Source: Pelargonium cotyledonis
Lineage: Eukaryota; Streptophyta; Magnoliopsida; Geraniales; Geraniaceae
Direction: 5' to 3'
Length of the DNA stretch: 20,727 nt
Assembly: GCA_036897625.1 (NCBI GenBank)
Contig: JAYMTA010001292.1
Coordinates: 1-20,727, forward strand
Shown here: piece after piece, positions 1 to 9,983 of the stretch
Numbering within the stretch: the stretch's first letter is position 1
Layout: every line of letters begins with the position of its first letter
The notes under the pieces: generated by a model
What the model was told of the DNA's origin: nothing
Seen by the model: only the letters and a program-made list of their open reading frames with translations
Database searches by the model: none
Program-made: the position numbers and the translations under genes

Positions 1-332
1 AAAATAGACAAATATGAAAAAATAATCATAACTTTGTATTTTGATTTTTAATTTTGATCACCGTTTAAATATTCTCATAAATTTGTCACAAACAACGTTG
101 TTATTTAGATAAAAAGATTCACCCAAAAAAATATTGTTAATGTTTTATACAATCAATTTGACACTATAGACGGCTTATCAGCACTTTTTACCAAACAATC
201 CAAGTTCTTATCAGCACTTTCTTACCAAACACGTAACAACTTATTGTTAAAAAGAGCCGGAGCACATTAATGCTCATAAGCTCTACATGCTTATTAGCTA
301 TTTTTGAGAAGATAATCCAAACTTCCTCTAAA
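1..332. other. AT-rich intergenic DNA with a short direct repeat
   Basis: No coding region is visible. The sequence from about 174 to 196 (cttatcagcactttttacca and a few bases more) recurs with one or two changes at 207-230, giving a 33-bp spaced direct repeat. Just beyond it, 253-300 carries several short 'gctcataagct' and 'gcttattagct'-like words. Such words are common in degenerate plant terminal-inverted-repeat elements, but I cannot delimit an element here. Confidence 0.35.
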
Positions 333-485
333 TTTTGGCTTAGGTTAAGCCATTAATGAGGTGGTGACACCTCATTAAAAAAATTGGATTTTGGCGGATT
401 GCTCCCACCAAATCACTTGGATGGGTATAAATGAAACTAATTGAAGTGTCATTACCTCATTGGCTTGGATTAGGCTAAGCCAAAA
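333..485. mobile_element. Small MITE-like element with imperfect terminal inverted repeats
   Basis: The left end begins ttttggcttaggttaagcca followed by an 'aatgaggt' word. The right end reads '...attacctcattggcttggattaggctaagccaaaa', and its reverse complement starts ttttggcttag and also carries 'aatgaggt'. The inverted ends therefore span about 30 bases with a few gaps. The interior (153 bp in total) has no ORF. The size and structure fit a non-autonomous DNA transposon (MITE). I found no convincing target-site duplication, so the superfamily is not assigned. Confidence 0.5.
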
Positions 486-1129
486 AAATATTGACTCATA
501 TTCTTTTTCCTCTATATAGATTATCTATAACACAATATATTTGAAGATTTATTTTTTATCCTTAAATAAGTAGGTCAATAGAAGAGTTACACCAATTGTT
601 TATTTAAACAGGTGACACAAGCGAAATATATTCGACACGATAATCAAACGAGTTGAGCAAGCCGTTCATGAGCACGATTTAACTAAACCCAACATATTTA
701 AATAATGTTGTGTCACGGCCCTAATCATTAGTTCAAGTCACTTATCTATCAAACCATTCAAATAAGACCAGCATGAACAAATATTGAAACTTAGTCTAGA
801 GATAATTTACTCAATTTAAACCATCAACGACGTTGCATTAGTTTATCAAAAACTTGAATTCAACATATTGTTATGTTTCCACAAATTTATTAAATTCACT
901 CTCGCATGTTCATCGAGTAGTTGATACATAAATTTTGAATGAAGTGTTGTTGTCATTACGTTGATTTGATTTTTTAGTGTAACAGAAAATCACATGTAAC
1001 AAAAGTAATTTTTATTTATTACTAATTTGTAATATAAGCTGTAACAATTCTCACAGACAATTCATCAAACACTTGGCGTGCACAAATGCTAATGCCACCC
1101 AACTAGAGAAGCAAGTGACCACCTCTGAA
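486..1129. other. AT-rich intergenic DNA, nothing recognised
   Basis: No plausible coding region, RNA gene or ordered repeat is seen. A TATA-like string (ctctatataga, about 511-521) is present, but no gene follows it. Words such as 'gacacgataatcaaacg' near 636-660 resemble interior pieces of the degenerate hAT-like elements found elsewhere in the window, but they are too short to call. Confidence 0.4.
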
Positions 1130-1365
1130 CCGGCAAACTCGTACCGACTCACGAAAGCTCCGGCGGCGACAATGATGCAATCGGTCGGAACCCGGAAAAG
1201 AGCGGGGGAGAAATCGACTTTGGAAACGGTTTCGGTGAAGATCCGGCTGCCGAATTGGAGCGACTGGGAGCGGGAGAGGTCCTTGAAGTCGACACCAGAG
1301 ACGCCGGTCGGGAAGCTCTCGACGCCGGAGGTGCTGGTGAGCCGGCCCGTTGCGGCGTCGTTTTG
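1130..1365 (-). pseudogene. GC-rich coding-like island, possible gene fragment or isolated exon
   Basis: This block of about 235 bp is clearly richer in GC than its flanks and is open on the - strand. That frame has a strong preference for C at third codon positions, as expected of real coding DNA; the overlapping + frame reads less naturally. The - strand translation includes SGVESFPTGV, DFKDLSRSQSLQFGSRIFTE and FSPALFRVPTDC. I do not recognise the family. There is no convincing ATG at the 5' side, where the frame runs into AT-rich sequence, and the 3' side degrades after SRYEFAG. It may be an exon of an upstream - strand gene, a decayed copy, or a captured fragment. The opposite strand is also open (ATG-containing frame from about 1169), so strand choice rests on codon composition alone. 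Confidence 0.35.
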
Positions 1366-1693
1366 GTATGAATTAATATATAGCATTATAATTTTTTTAT
1401 ACATCTGTTCTGTTTGTTCTGTGTTATTTTCCCCCAATTTTTGGCGGGAAGCTTCACATTTGACTGTTGTTCCATCTCTATAATTAGAGCTGACAACTCG
1501 GGTTTGTGGTTGTTGAACCCTAACCTGACCCTAAATTAGTTCGGGTTACAATGAATTATGCGGGTTTGATCGCCTCAACCCTAGATTTTTCATGGTGGAC
1601 CCAACCCAAAAATTGGTCTGGTGTTGGGTCAGAGTCCAAAGCCTTATCTCCTTTTAGAGCTAGCTATTTGGTTTCCGGGTCAGATTGAAATAA

Positions 1694-1940
1694 CCTGAAC
1701 TTCACTCTCAAGAGGTGTGGGATATGGGTTTCGAGCCGTGTATCGGATCTCAAGGTTTACATGGTTGAAAAGACCTGACCCAAACTCGACCTCAAGAGAT
1801 GCGAGTTTTAGGTTTTAGGCCGCGGGTCGAGTTTTAGGTTTTACATAGTTGAAAATGTTGAATCCAAACTCAACCCTCCATAGATGTAGGTTTCAGGTTT
1901 CGGTCCACGAATCGGGTTTCAAGTTTTACATGTAAGATGT
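1694..1940. repeat. Three degenerate tandem units of about 80-86 bp
   Basis: Units begin near 1694, 1774 and 1860. Each runs roughly cctga(c)cc(a)aactcgacctcaagag, then a 'gatgcgagttttaggttt' segment, a 'gggtcgagtttcaggttttacat' segment and 'ggttgaaaa'. Identity between units is moderate. The flanking 1488-1693 is built of the same 'cgggtt / aacctgaccc' words, so the block 1488-1940 is probably one decayed repeat or transposon remnant. It holds no ORF of note. Confidence 0.5.
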
Positions 1941-2457
1941 GCAAGGTTATGCGAGTTGGCTTAACCTGAAAATTGATCGAGTCTATTTTATGTTACCAGT
2001 AGCCAAAAAAACGTGGATTGATCTAGTTTCAAGTGTGCGTAGGTTCGTGTCCAAATTACCGACTCTGCAGCCAATTTTGGTAAAGATTGGTTTGTGGGTT
2101 GTGGAGATTGCAATTTCTAGTTCATTTTGGAGTTGTTTACAACATTTGTAATAGACGAGAATTTCCCGAAATATGTAACTTTTATCCAAGAAAATGTTTC
2201 CACTCATTTCTTAGAATTTCTTCTCATGATCTATAGTAGGTTGTAAATTAACAGTCCTAAAAATAGAACATTGTTAGTTACAAATTTCCAAAAATAGTAA
2301 CTTAACTGAAATTAGACAACAAATGTTCCTTCCATACACTTCTCCTTGAAAATAGGACACCAAAAAACACAACCATTTTCTAGACTTAGTCTCTCATCAT
2401 ATAATCCATCTTCTCCCATTTTTCCTCCAAATTTTCTCTCCTATCCATCAAATCTCT
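1941..2457 (+). promoter_or_regulatory. Upstream region of the CSLD gene
   Basis: AT-rich, with no credible coding sequence. This must contain the CSLD promoter, as it lies directly upstream on the same strand. A weak TATA-like word (atataat, 2399-2405) is followed by a pyrimidine-rich stretch of CT-type leader (about 2406-2450), which is typical of plant transcription start regions. The transcription start is not determined. Confidence 0.35.
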
Positions 2458-2566
2458 ATGGACCAACAATTTGGTCCTTTTCATAGAAAACATCAAAAAC
2501 TTTCTCACATTTGTGTTAGATATGATGATATATCTTGAATTCATGTTAAGCCTCTCAAGAAGCTAG
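2458..2566 (+). promoter_or_regulatory. Two overlapping uORFs and a hairpin in the CSLD 5' leader
   Basis: If transcription begins upstream of 2458, the leader contains two short upstream ORFs before the main ATG at 2607. The first runs 2458-2538 (26 codons plus stop). The second runs 2522-2566 (14 codons plus stop), in another frame. Both stop before the main start. A perfect 7-bp stem with a 4-base loop (GGACCAA caat TTGGTCC, 2460-2477) begins on the G of the first uORF's ATG. Confidence 0.4.
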
Positions 2567-2606
2567 GGTTCTTTAAGATTCTTTGTATATTGTTAAGGAC
2601 AAAATT

Positions 2607-5600
2607 ATGGCATCTCTCAACAACCCACCATCCAAGAAGGGGATGCGGACCCCGGGTGGCTCAGCCGGTCAGACTGTGAAATTCGCCAGAAGGACTTCAA
2701 GCGGACGCTATGTGAGTCTTTCGAGGGACGATGTTGACATGTCGGGAGAGGCATCGGGAGACTATATGAACTACACCGTGCACATTCCTCCAACACCAGA
2801 TAACCAGCCAATGGACTCGCAATCTGTAGCTGTTAAGGCCGAGGAACAATACGTGGCGAATTCTCTGTTTACGGGAGGATTCAACACCGTGACGCGAGCA
2901 CATCTGATGGACAAGGTGATTGACTCGGAGGTGATGCACCCTCAGATGGCTGGAGCCAGGGGATCTTCGTGTGCAATGCGTGCTTGCGATGGAAAGGTCA
3001 TGAAGGACGAGAGAGGAAAGGATGTGATACCTTGCGAATGCAGGTAATTCCACAAGTTATATGCATTCGCTACGCCTCACACTATAATTTTTTAAGAGAT
3101 TCAGCCCCTAACTTTTTTATATATAAAAAAAGCTTTTTAACTCCTAGACTAGTCGGATTTTTCGGTTTTCCCCATGGTATCTGCTACAATTGGATTATCA
3201 TCTCTGTCACATCAAACAACACTTGGGCATCTTTCACAGCAACGTATTATAGTACGTTAGTAAATTGCTGTGAAAGACTCCTATGACCAATCTAGGGGTT
3301 AAAAAACCAAAAAATTTAGTAAGGAATAAATCTAAGGAAATGACTGTTTAACCCTTTTTTCAAATATTTAACATTACAAAAACTTGTTGTCCTCTACAGG
3401 TTCAAAATATGCAGAGATTGCTACATGGATGCATTGAAGGAAACAGGGCTGTGCCCGGGATGCAGAGAGCCGTACAAAGTGGGAGAGTATGATGATGATG
3501 ATCAACCCGTCACACTGCAGCTACCAGGTCCAAAGAAAGGAGATCCCAGCAACATGTCTTTAATGAAAAAAAGTGGAGATTTTGATCACAACAAGTGGTT
3601 GTTTGAGACCAAAGGTACTTATGGGTATGGTAGTGCATTTTGGCCTCAAGAGGAAAAGCATGATGATGATGGTGGTGAAGGAGGACCAAATAGGAGATTG
3701 GTAGATCCAGATGATAAGCCTTGGAGGCCACTTAGTAGAATATTGCCAGTCCCTACTTCTATCATAAGCCCTTACAGGTATATATATACTCATTTCCTAT
3801 AAATGTCACTACACATAACATACATACATATAGTATAAGCCTATAAGGAGTATATGCCATGAGTTTTTTTGGCTTCATTGATCCAACGAGATGTTCTGCG
3901 CCCACAAATTCATTGGAGTTAATATGCATCATATTCAGTGAGATGTCATGTTGTGATTGATGTTTAGATTTTTTATTCTCACACACAAGTGAAATAGAGC
4001 GTTTTATCACTTGTTGAAGTACCAAAAGGCACATCCATAAGTTTGTTAGAATTGAACCTCCCTTTACACCTATATGTGCTCTTATTGTATTAAACTCAAA
4101 CATATCTAATTAACTAAGTTAATTTAAGGATATAGTTGAGAGTGTATGCATGACTAGTTAACAAAATAAGTACTCTTTCCTTCTTAAAATGATGTTGTTG
4201 TTTCTATTTTAAGAAAAATTAAAGAGAAATTAGTTACTGTGGTACAGTTACTCTCGTATTATCATGATTGTGTATTAAGATATACTTATTTTAACGATAC
4301 TATTGACAATTCATATATAACTAACTTACTAAAAAGGAAAATGAGACACCCCTTTTGAGAGGGAGGGAGTAACATTTATTTTGAACCAGAGTGAACACAA
4401 CGTCTTCAAGTTTCTCGGGCGTAAGTTTTATTTTGAAAGAGAGTAACATTTGATTTGATGCATGATTTCTTTTTTCATTTTCAGATTGTTTATAGTGCTT
4501 AGAGGAGTGGTGCTAGTATTCTTCTTGCATTGGAGACTGAGCCATCCAAATCCTGATGCAATATGGTTGTGGCTCATGTCAGTGATTTGTGAAGTATGGT
4601 TTGCTTTTTCTTGGATCCTTGATCAAATTCCCAAGGTTTGCCCCATTGGCCGTTCCGTTGACCTGCAAGCCTTGCACGACAAGTTTGACATGCCATCACC
4701 CGACAACCCTACTGGCCGTTCTGATCTTCCTGGCGTAGATGTTTTTGTGTCCACTGCGGATCCCGAGAAAGAACCACCCTTGACCACTGCCAACACCATC
4801 TTGTCAATTCTAGCCGTTGATTATCCTGTCGAGAAGCTTGCCTGTTACATTTCTGATGACGGGGGCGCCCTCCTGACCTTTGAGGCTATGGCAGAGGCGT
4901 GCAGCTTTGCAGAGCTGTGGGTCCCGTTTTGTCGGAAACATAAGATTGAGGCAAGGAACCCTGATACCTATTTCGGGTTAAAAATTGACCCGACCAAGAA
5001 ACAGAAAAGTCCTGATTTTGTCAAGGATAGGAGGAAGGTCAAGAGGGAGTACGATGAGTTCAAAGTGAGGATCAACGGGCTCCCTGATTCTATCAGGAGG
5101 CGATCGGATGCATTCAATGCACGAGAGGAGATGAAGTCAATAAGACAGATGAGAGATAGTGAAAAGGAAGTTACCGAGCCAATTAAAGTCCCAAAGGCTA
5201 CCTGGATGGCCGATGGAACCCATTGGCCCGGTACTTGGTCCACCTCTGCCCGCGATCACGCTAAAGGTGATCATCCAGGAATTCTTCAGGTACTAAAGTA
5301 CCCGCTTAATCCCAAAATAAATGTCTTGCTTCTCTTGAATTTTTGTCTCATAATGAGTGTCCTTTTTTCTTTTTTAGTAATTTAGTTATGAACGAAATGT
5401 CAATAGTATACATATATCAAGTTAATTAGTATTTCTTACATGATCATGGAGGTACAAGTGTAGATACGTTATCATCGTCTTCTTCTTCTTCTTCTCAAAC
5501 TTTAGCTACAGCACGAGCAACTTTTCTTCAACAATGAAAAATAAAAGATTTTTTTTTTTTAGATTTCAGCATTAGAATTTGAAAATTAGAAAATTATTCA

Positions 5601-8600
5601 ACATTGAAGACTTCATAGGATGGTTCAGGAAATGACCATGTATTTTTTGCCCCACATAGCATAAATTTGTTCTGTACATATCACTAAAAAAAACCCGAAT
5701 GGAATGAGTAGAAACTCCTAAATAGTTTTGTTAGTCTATTTGTTTAGACGTTGTCTGATGCAACTAAACGAAATGTCTCGCAGGTGATGCTGAAGCCTCC
5801 GAGCTGTGACCCTCTAACCGGAGGGGGCGAAGACAGCTTAATAGACTTTACCGACGTGGACATTCGCCTCCCGATGTTTGTGTACGTTTCGCGTGAGAAG
5901 CGTCCAGGGTATGATCATAACAAGAAAGCCGGAGCCATGAATTGTTTGGTTCGGGCATCGGCCGTTTTGTCCAATGGTCCATTTATTCTCAACTTTGATT
6001 GTGATCACTACATTTATAACTACAAAGCTGTCCGGGAAGGAATGTGCTTCATGATGGATAGAGGAGGTGAAGACATTTGCTACATTCAGTTCCCTCAGAG
6101 ATTTGAAGGCATTGATCCTTCTGATCGTTATGCAAATCACAACACTGTGTTTTTCGATAGCAATATGCGAGCCCTTGATGGTATTCAGGTAATATATTAG
6201 TCCTTACAATTACAGCAAAATGTAGGGCTGGCAATTGGAGTCATGACACGTGACACTACACGAATTCAAGTAGGTTTGTGTTTAGCTTAATCGGATTCGT
6301 GTCGAATAGCTCAACCTGTTTAACAATTCATTAACATGTCGTGTAAACCGTTTGTTGACCCATCTATATAACAGTAAAAATATAAATTTTCAAACATATC
6401 CTGTAGAAGATGACCCTTATATAGTTACATAAATTAGATTGGTCGAATATATCGGGTCGTGCCGATTCATTATCAGTCAGTTTGTTTAAACATGTTAGTC
6501 TTGTCAACTCACTCATAAACGGGTCGTGTTCACTCAACCCACTTCATAATCGGTCCGGGGTCGGGTTAACTCTAATTATCCTAATACTAGGCTTATAACA
6601 CGACACGAACACGAATTGGTACCCCTTTTCAAAATGTTTCCTCACTGTATCATCTTGTGCTTCACAAATTTATGCTCTAGCATGAGGAATTTCTATGGAA
6701 CTATGTTGCATAAAAAAGAGAGATAGTAATTGAAAAAATCCATGTTTTAGAACTAGAATTTGATAATTTTTTTTAAATAATTTAGCAACATAATCTTTAT
6801 AGGGAGTAAATTTATAATAGTTAGTTCAGGGTTTGAATTTTTATTTATTTATTTATTTATAAAATCAGGACTTGGACTAACTCTAAAAAGAAGTGACATC
6901 TCACAAACATTTTACTAAAAATATTGATTGTTTACACTAATGAAGTTTCTCAGATGATGTCTTTGTTGTTTGTAATCATAGGGCCCGGTTTACGTGGGAA
7001 CCGGATGCTTTTTTAGACGGTTCGCCTTGTATGGATTTGATCCGCCGAAGGGTAAAATGATCATTTCCAATGGCGACACTGAGGGGAAAGCTTTGAAGCC
7101 TTCTGATTTTGATCCTAATCTTGACGTCGATGAACTTCCCAAGCGATTTGGGAATTCGACCATGCTATCAGCGTCTATACCCATCGCTGAGTTCCAGGGC
7201 CGCCCCCTCGCTGATCATAAAGCTATCAAGTATGGGAGGCAACCTGGCGCCCTCAGGGTCCCACGCGATCCACTCGATGCTGCTACTGTCGCCGAGTCTA
7301 TTTCCGTCATTTCTTGTTGGTAAGCATATATAAGCGCTTCTTACAAAGTCATTTCTTGTTGGTAAGCATATATACGCGCTTCTTACTTAAAATTTTGTCA
7401 ACGACTCTTGTTAATAGGGGCGTGCCTCGGTCCAAGACCCTGACTAATTTTTTGGGTCATGGACTAGACCAGACTAGAATTGGACCGGTTTCAATGAAAA
7501 AATGCATCATCCGCCTTAAAATGAGAGTTTTCTTTCGTTTTATAAGAAAAAAGTTATGCATGAATTACCAATAATATCTCTACATTAAGTTAGTTGGAAT
7601 CTGTTCGATTTATTACATAATATAATGAAATCCGGTCATGATTGGATTTCGAACATCCCTACTTGTCAACAGTAATATATGTTTGCTAACACAGGTACGA
7701 GGAAAGGACAGAATGGGGCGATCGAGTGGGATGGATCTACGGCTCAGTGACAGAAGATGTGGTAACAGGATACAGGATGCACAACCGTGGTTGGCGCTCT
7801 GTATATTGCATCACAAAGCCCGATGCCTTTCGTGGGTCTGCGCCAATCAATCTCACTGATCGTCTCCACCAGGTCCTGAGATGGGCCACAGGGTCCGTTG
7901 AGATTTTCTTTTCACAAAACAACCCGGTTCTCGCCTCCAAGAAGCTCAAATTCCTCCAACGCTTGAGTTACATGAATGTAGCAATCTACCCGTTCACGTC
8001 CATTTTCCTAGTAGCCTATTGCTTCCTCCCCGCGCTCTCGCTCTTCTCTGGACAGTTCATTGTCCAGAACGTGAACGTAGTATATTTATCGTACTTGCTC
8101 ATAATAAGTTTCTGCATCATTTCTCTAGCTCTCTTGGAGGTGAAATGGTCTGGGGTGTCACTGGAAGATTGGTGGAGAAACGAACAATTCTGGTTGATCT
8201 CAGGAACTAGCTCGCACTTGGCGGCCGTGGTCCAGGGGCTTCTGAAAGTAATGGCAGGAATTGAAATATCGTTTACTTTAACAGCAAAAGCGGCTGCGGA
8301 GGACGAGGATGACATCTATGCAGATCTTTATCTCGTGAAGTGGACATCACTTATGATTCCCCCGATCGTGATAGGAATGGTGAACATAATTGCCATGATT
8401 GTTGCAATTTGTAGGACAATTTACAGTGCTAGCCCTCAATGGAGTAAGATCATAGGAGGGGCATTTTTTAGCTTTTGGGTATTGGCACATTTGTACCCTT
8501 TCGCTAAGGGTTTGATGGGAAGAAGGGGGAAAACCCCTTCTATTGTGTTTGTTTGGGCCGGTCTTATTGCGATCACTATATCATTGCTTTGGACCGCCCT

Positions 8601-8661
8601 TACCCCTCAGGGAGGGGGCATGTCTGGCGGAGGAGGCGGAGTGGGGTTCCAATTTCCCTGA
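2607..8661 (+). CDS. CSLD4: Cellulose synthase-like protein D (CSLD1/CSLD4 type), six exons
   Basis: Exons 2607-3043, 3400-3777, 4485-5289, 5784-6188, 6982-7319 and 7695-8661 join at GT-AG introns with consistent phases into 1109 residues, close to the family's usual 1,100 or so. In the track frame a TTG lies upstream, but the first ATG gives the family start [12 protein letters not shown]. In order: a basic N-terminus ([20 protein letters not shown]), a RING-like zinc finger with Cys at 122, 127, 143, 145, 150, 153, 164 and 167, two membrane helices (about 273-290 and 297-318), the GT2 catalytic domain and about six C-terminal helices (885-1090). The processive-glycosyltransferase residues are intact: DDG at 396-398, DCD at 612-614, TED ending at D809 and QVLRW at 847-851. 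It ends in the typical GFQFP. CSLD enzymes make beta-1,4-glucan in tip-growing cells; CSLD1/CSLD4 act in pollen tubes in Arabidopsis. CSLD1 cannot be excluded as the closer name; gene order favours CSLD4. Confidence 0.93.
6224..6629. mobile_element. Non-autonomous hAT-like element in CSLD intron 4
   Basis: This 406-bp insertion is bounded by a perfect 8-bp direct repeat, CAAAATGT (6216-6223 and 6630-6637), the target duplication size of hAT transposons. The left end is agggctggcaattgg. The reverse complement of the right end is aaaaggggtaccaattcgtg, giving imperfect inverted ends that share the AGGG.T..CAATT pattern common in plant hAT MITEs. The interior is full of 'cgggtcgtg', 'gacacgaacacg'-type words and has no transposase ORF. 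It lies wholly inside the 793-bp intron 6189-6981, 35 bp from the donor site. Confidence 0.65.
7306..7389 (+). repeat. 42-bp tandem duplication covering the CSLD exon 5 splice donor
   Basis: A unit beginning gtcatttcttgttggtaagc at 7306 is repeated at 7348 with period 42. The copies differ by a single a/c change until their last few bases. Each copy contains the exon end 'tcttgttg' followed by the donor GTAAGC. The donor at 7320 gives the conserved reading SCW|YEE. The second donor at 7362 would retain an in-frame TAA at 7321-7323. The near-identity indicates a recent event. Confidence 0.85.
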
Positions 8662-9606
8662 AAACAACAAAGTATGTATGTATGCATGCGTATTCTGTTT
8701 TGTTAAGTAATGTTGTAAGCGACGAGATTGTACTTTGTTCTGAAATTTATTTGCTACATTGTTTGTTGAATTTTTATGTACGTCTCTCAAATATTCAAAG
8801 GTATAAAGTTTAACTCATTTGCTTATTGTTCTTCATTTTATGTACATAGATAAAAGTGATAAGAAGAGTAGTTTGTCTATATATATCAGTTGACAACAAT
8901 TATGTTTATTTTTGTGTGTAATTTGTATCGCTTGTTAGACGAATCTTGCTAGAATTTTTTCGTTAAAATAGTGCCTAACTAACTTTATCACTTCCAAAAT
9001 TCAAATTTCAACAGTTTAGGAGTGCATAAACAAGAATTTGTTGTACTAAGTATAAACCATTTGTTGTGTTATGTATAATGTACATTCTTAAACTTGACTA
9101 TAACTTCATTTGTCAGCACAGGCTGAACAAGCAGAACATAAAATATTTGACTCATTGTTTCACTGTTTGAGTTATTCCACAACTTGATTGCTTTTAGCAT
9201 CGTCGATTATCATTTTACTTTTAAACGTGATGTTTAATACAGGTAGATCGATCTTTTCATGTTAGTTTTGTTAATTCTAAGTTTTGTATGTATTCCGTTG
9301 TTGAAAGTTATTTTCTTCATTATGGGAGGTCAGTTCTGCTTGAGAGTACTATTGCAAGTAAGAAAATTTTGAAGAGAGCAAGAGCCGGTTTTATTGTTCC
9401 ACTATTCCAATCAATATTTCAACCATCTATATAACCGTTGGCCGTTCACATGAACATTCAAGATATAAGAATCATATTACTCATAGTAGGGAATTTAGTT
9501 CTTTTCAAGCATGTTCGTAATCAAGTACATGATTCTCTATTGATTTCAATGAAATTAATAATTCATTAAAAAAAAAAAAAACTTGAGGAAGAGGGAAGCT
9601 CACTAT
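8662..9606. other. Intergenic tail-to-tail spacer between CSLD and the FRS9-type gene
   Basis: This spacer contains the CSLD 3' untranslated region (U-rich with TGTA words around 8670-8790, no perfect AATAAA found) and AT-rich spacer. No ORF, RNA gene or ordered repeat is recognised. A short A-run lies at about 9567-9581. In Arabidopsis, by memory of locus numbers, the FRS5 gene occupies this interval; nothing like it is present here. Confidence 0.45.
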
Positions 9607-9612
9607 TTTATT
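9607..9612 (-). terminator. Candidate polyadenylation signal of the FRS9-type gene
   Basis: A perfect AATAAA hexamer on the - strand lies about 370 bases downstream of the stop codon at 9984. It would give a 3' untranslated region of ordinary plant length. The single hexamer is the only evidence. Confidence 0.4.
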
Positions 9613-9983
9613 ACATAACATGATGTGCTATAACAATTTCAACAATCAAGCAAGATCTCAATGAAGGAACCAAAGCATTGTTCACTAAGCTTCTACAAAT
9701 GCTCATGGTTGGTAGGGTTATGCTCATTTTCCCATGATTTCCTCTCTTTATGTAACCTAATGTTAAAGCTCACCAACAAGATTAAGAACAAGAGCAACAC
9801 ACTTCTAACCTATTCGAATCGACATGGAAGTGCGTCGCAAAGCATTTATAACTTAAATACGAGCCTCCCCTCAGAGCCTATTCTCCCTTCAGGCTCAATT
9901 AAAGTGACAAGTCGTCCTAAACTGTAAATATCAGAAGCGACAAGTAGTGCGCATTACCATAACATTTGGCGTCAATTGGATTC

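Noticed and set aside
1939..2151. + strand frame of 70 codons with a protein-like look
   Set aside because: No family resemblance, AT-rich codon use, and it lies at the edge of a degenerate repeat; probably chance.
5838..6140. Long - strand frame opposite CSLD exon 4
   Set aside because: It is a shadow of the coding exon; the + strand reading holds the conserved DCD motif and family sequence.
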